Shown piece after piece: positions 61,240 to 64,000 of a DNA stretch of 64,000 bases; position 1 is the stretch's first letter; each line of letters begins with the position of its first letter. The position numbers and the translations under genes were made by a program. Below the pieces are notes generated by a model. That model did no database searches, was not told where the DNA came from, and worked only from the letters and a program-made list of their open reading frames with translations. The stretch covers positions 180,698,754 to 180,762,753 of the forward strand of contig OU015496.1 of assembly GCA_907164885.2 (NCBI GenBank), written 5' to 3'. This DNA is from Dolomedes plantarius. Taxonomy: Eukaryota; Arthropoda; Arachnida; Araneae; Dolomedidae.

Positions 61240-61372
61240 TCACTCGCACGACGGCAATGGAAATTTTCCCACCCTGTGTGTAACGTTTAAGATTTCTTTG
61301 AGTAGCGAGGATAAATTCTCTGCAATGGAAAAATCCACCATATGTGTAACCGGCCTTAGTAGGTCACGATTT
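61240..61372. mobile_element. possible Harbinger-type MITE relic (intron 6)
   Basis: The right end ccatatgtgtaaccggcctta resembles the gtgtgtgcaacgggcctta end of the MITE at 32711-33234. The left end is not clear. Confidence 0.3.
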
Positions 61373-62065
61373 GTTTAGCCGTAGAGTAGAAAGTAGATGA
61401 TTTTAACATTCCCAATCAGTCATTAACAGATGTAACAATTCTTCTTGATTCTGGAAATTTAAAAACTTTGTTGTTAAAGTTTCATTATGGGGTATACAAC
61501 TTTATGTTTGAGTCTCATTATTTAAACTTCTTTTCTTGAACTCTAGTTGTTACCTCTTGCCAATGCTCAAATTTATAGACTTATCAATAGTACCATTTTT
61601 AAACCAGATGGGGAAAGCTATAGACAGGATATCTTTTATGTAAAAGTTTTTCTGGATGATTTCAGATATCTAACTGGTATCTTGCAATAGCAAATTTTGA
61701 GACCATTGTTATTTGTATACTGAACTAAAATTTGCCATACATCTCATATTCAGAGCAATCAGACAGCACAATGCTTTTCAATATTTGTCTGTTTGTTGTG
61801 TTTAAGTTATTCTTTAAAGTGTAACTTTGAATCCCCTGCTTGTCATTGATTTTGTTCGGGTTAACAACCTTATGGATCTTATCAGAATAGTTCAGATTCT
61901 TTAAAGTGTTATGTTTCAATATGTCAGCTTAAGTCAGTAGATAAGAAAAATTGAAGTTTTTTTTGGAACGAAGTTCTTTTACGCGGCTTACAGTAGAGTG
62001 AACTCACAGGAATCGTCATATAACGAAAAAGCGTTATGCCCCCTTCATAAGAGCTTTTTCTCAAG

Positions 62066-62150
62066 GACTGTGTGGCTGAATGGTTATCGTATCAGACTAT
62101 CGCACTATGGAGCGAGAGGTCCCTGGTTCAAATCTCCGCACAATCGCTGG
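62066..62150 (+). repeat. tRNA-derived SINE head (intron 6)
   Basis: gtgtggctgaatggttatcg is the A-box, gtccctggttcaaatctcc the B-box region, and gactgtg (about 62073) can pair with cacaatc (62139-62145), so the tRNA origin is clear. The long variable region points to a Leu/Ser-type ancestor. What follows (ctattcccactcattctgg) is non-tRNA, so this is a SINE and not a working tRNA gene. Confidence 0.65.
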
Positions 62151-62187
62151 CTGTTTCTATTCCCACTCATTCTGGGAATAGCACAGT

Positions 62188-62188
62188 G

Positions 62189-62227
<39 letters not shown>

Positions 62228-62260
62228 ATATATGTATATTTATATATATAATATATTTAT
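62188..62260. repeat. (TA)n / (TATG) microsatellite
   Basis: TA tract interspersed with TATG words, directly after the SINE tail. A G-run (62471-62484) follows further on. Confidence 0.85.
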
Positions 62261-62664
62261 ACATGTATATTACATTATACAAATCGTTCAAATTTCTGGA
62301 TATAGATGGCAGTGTAGAAGTGGAATGGTATAATTCCCCATGGTGTGTGGCCAATAACGGATATACATATATATATGTGTGTATATACGTTTACAGTTGA
62401 AAAAATAACGTAAGGAACTTCGTTCCTGACGGGGGTCCCCCGACCGCACAATTTTTATTTTTTTTTTTTTGGGGGGGGGGGGGGCAACAACAGTGCAAAG
62501 AGTTGCAATGATGTCTGGAATTAACTTTATAATGCCATCAAAATATAACAATTGACTTAATTATTAGGCATTTTAAATGAATAATTTTATGTTTATATCT
62601 TGTTTAAATTTCTATTTATCTTTTCTTTTATAATCAAATGTTTGTATGTGCTATTTAATTTTAG

Positions 62665-62747
62665 GGGAAGAAGAAGTAAAAGTCGATGAATCACTTTTCC
62701 AAGAGCTTGATGATCTAGAGTTACAGGATGAAGAAATTTCTGATTAG
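62665..62747 (+). CDS. RWDD1: RWDD1 coding exon 7 and stop
   Basis: 83 nt, VKVDESLFQELDDLELQDEE and then the end at TAG (62745-62747). The tail is about 12 residues shorter than in human. It lies 5.8 kb after exon 6 because intron 6 has gathered at least five transposable elements. Confidence 0.95.
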
Positions 62748-62823
62748 ACAAAAAAGAACTTATTTGTAGAATGTTTAAAAATGAAGAACCCGGATAAGAG
62801 AGAGAGTTTATATATATATCTAC

Positions 62824-62829
62824 AATAAA
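62824..62829 (+). terminator. RWDD1: poly(A) signal of RWDD1
   Basis: AATAAA 77 bp after the stop codon, followed by a GT-rich stretch near 62848-62868. The 3' untranslated region would be about 100 nt. Confidence 0.8.
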
Positions 62830-62869
62830 GCATGAAATGTTCAGTTAGTTATTTGTAACAGTGTTGTTA

Positions 62870-63300
62870 TTTATGAAATTAACCCCCACATAACCAAAAT
62901 CCGTCCGTGCCACTGAAAAGAAATAAGTATAAAATCAACGAACTTTTGTATCACTTATGTCAGGACATAAATCTTATTCCATTTGAATTTGTTATAATAA
63001 ACTTTCCTTTTTATCGGCACTGTGAGGGTGGAGGAATGATCAAGATGAAAAATTGCAGAAATATCCTCCATTTACTCACGTGTGTGCAAAAAATATTCCA
63101 CATGGGGAATTTTCGATATATTTGAAAGGAAATGTATGATAGAATCAAACAACAAAACAAATCTTTTAATCTTCATATAGCCATATTGAAGATAAAACTG
63201 TGAAATAATATTTGACTTAAAATGGAAGAAGAAATAACAACATTTTAGGGGAACAAAAAGTATTTGCGCACCTATGGCTTTCAGTTCCTTACAAAAATTA
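62870..63300. other. no recognisable feature
   Basis: Downstream flank of RWDD1. No gene or bounded repeat seen. Confidence 0.45.
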
Positions 63301-63310
63301 TTAGTATTTA

Positions 63311-64000
63311 GTATATAATCCATTGGCATTAATAATAGCTTGAGTCTTTTCTTCATTGAATAAACTAGATTTTGTTTCATCAGATATTTTAGCCCATTTA
63401 TTTTGATTTCTGATTCTAGCTTGTTGTGATAGTGATGTGATGCTTTGATGCTTTCAAACTTTTAAGTCCAGAATGTGCTATAAATTTTCGATAGCATTAA
63501 ATTCAGGAGACTGGGAAGGTATAGTGGCCATTCTCAAGTAATATGAGCAGTAGGTTTAGGACCATTATTCGACAGGGAATAATAAGTGCTTATAATTCCC
63601 AAATTTTGGGCACTAAGCTGCAAATTATGCAGATATATGTAAATCACTGCCTCAGAAGAATGTCCCAACTCAAAATAAGCCGTTTTTCCAAAAAAAATGG
63701 GACAACAAAGTTGCAATTTACTTAGATTTGTAAATGAAGAATATATTACTGTTTTTTGCCCAACATTTGGTTAAATTATAGGCATGAGTTTCTAATAATA
63801 ATATCCTAAGAGTATGTAACGTACATTAAACTCAAAACAGTTGATTTTTGAGTTGTGACATTGTTCTTCTAGGGGTGCGAAATATACTGTCTTTCAATCA
63901 AATTTCCTTTGAAGAAGTGTAAGTTACTAATTCCAAAGTTTGGCATATACCTCCACAACACAACACGACCTCCACCATATTTAAGTGTAAGTGAAATGTT
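63311..64000 (-). pseudogene. Tc1-like transposase pseudogene, cut by window end
   Basis: On the minus strand from 64000 there is LKYGGGRVVLWRYMPNFG, counterpart of the VKHGGGSVMVWGCF block. Later comes PSQSPEFNAIENL, counterpart of WPAQSPDLNPIENLW with the last catalytic acid in the E of IEN. It ends NEEKTQAIINANGLYTKY before a stop near 63311. Frameshifts and stops occur between these blocks. The N-terminal half lies outside the window. Confidence 0.75.

Larger units (their letters stand above)
45842..62747 (+). other. RWDD1: RWDD1 gene (DFRP2), seven coding exons
   Basis: The spliced coding sequence is 696 nt, 231 codons plus stop, close to the 243 residues of the human protein. RWDD1 (DFRP2) binds and stabilises the GTPase DRG2 and is related to yeast Gir2, which works with Rbg2 near the ribosome and the Gcn1/Gcn2 stress pathway. 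Residues 1-110 form an RWD domain with the family signature YPDESP at 63-68. An alpha-helical acidic/basic stretch follows, then the DFRP segment (VTVESFMSWKVKFD, from about residue 148) and an acidic tail with DESLFQELDDLEL. All six introns have GT-AG borders and keep frame. Introns 1, 4, 5 and 6 are long and filled with repeats. It is the only intact cellular gene in the window. Confidence 0.95.

Noticed and set aside
62066..62150. A functional tRNA gene
   Set aside because: It has A- and B-boxes and a near-matching acceptor stem, but mismatches and a non-tRNA tail show it is a SINE. The other tRNA-like heads in the window were rejected for the same reason.

Overview
The window is nuclear DNA from a eukaryote, AT-rich and repeat-dense. 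Its only intact cellular gene has seven coding exons with GT-AG introns and an AATAAA poly(A) signal. The mix of Ty3/Gypsy elements, Tc1-like, Tigger/pogo-like, hAT, Harbinger-type and Mutator-like elements, Helitrons, LINEs and tRNA-derived SINEs suggests an arthropod. An arachnid is plausible, but that is an inference from repeat style and not a proof.

Layout. 1-22 kb is a repeat graveyard: tRNA-derived SINEs, Tigger/pogo-like elements (3793-5460, 14272-15953 with a second one nested inside, 16103-16170, 17554-18008), two families of non-autonomous Helitrons, a Harbinger-type MITE nested in another repeat near 12.6 kb, and a Mutator-like transposase relic at 18.4-20.0 kb. 22.6-26.0 kb holds a decayed Ty3/Gypsy element on the + strand ('el3'), followed by a candidate solo LTR set in a (TA)n tract. 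27.2-28.6 kb is a dead Tc1-like transposase interrupted by a MITE. 29.0-29.9 kb is a fold-back element around the last ~70 codons of a transposase.

32.5-42.5 kb is the most remarkable region: two adjoining minus-strand Ty3/Gypsy elements. 'el1' (32546-37047) has matched 305-bp LTRs, an almost intact gag and the start of a protease. In place of reverse transcriptase, RNase H and most of integrase it carries about 300 codons of a non-muscle myosin II heavy-chain rod, followed by the integrase C-terminal tail. 'el2' (about 37.1-42.5 kb) keeps the gag head and the same integrase tail motif, and between them carries a different, unidentified acidic/transmembrane/coiled-coil coding segment. It was later broken by a 2.4-kb 5'-truncated LINE (13-bp target duplication) and a SINE (11-bp target duplication). 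In el1, el2 and el3 the N-terminal part of gag resembles the SAP-type DNA-binding region of the chromatin protein DEK, joined by an acidic linker to gag. I read this as a retrotransposon lineage with a DEK-like gag head that has at least twice exchanged pol for host coding sequence.

43-45.6 kb holds two inverted copies of a hAT-like element with 8-bp target duplications, a Harbinger-type MITE inside one of them (its empty site is visible in the other), and a four-unit ~139-bp tandem array that carries the hAT end. From 45842 to 62747 runs RWDD1 (DFRP2), 231 codons in seven exons, whose introns hold further SINEs, Helitrons, hAT, Tigger and LINE pieces. The window ends in a dead minus-strand Tc1-like transposase.
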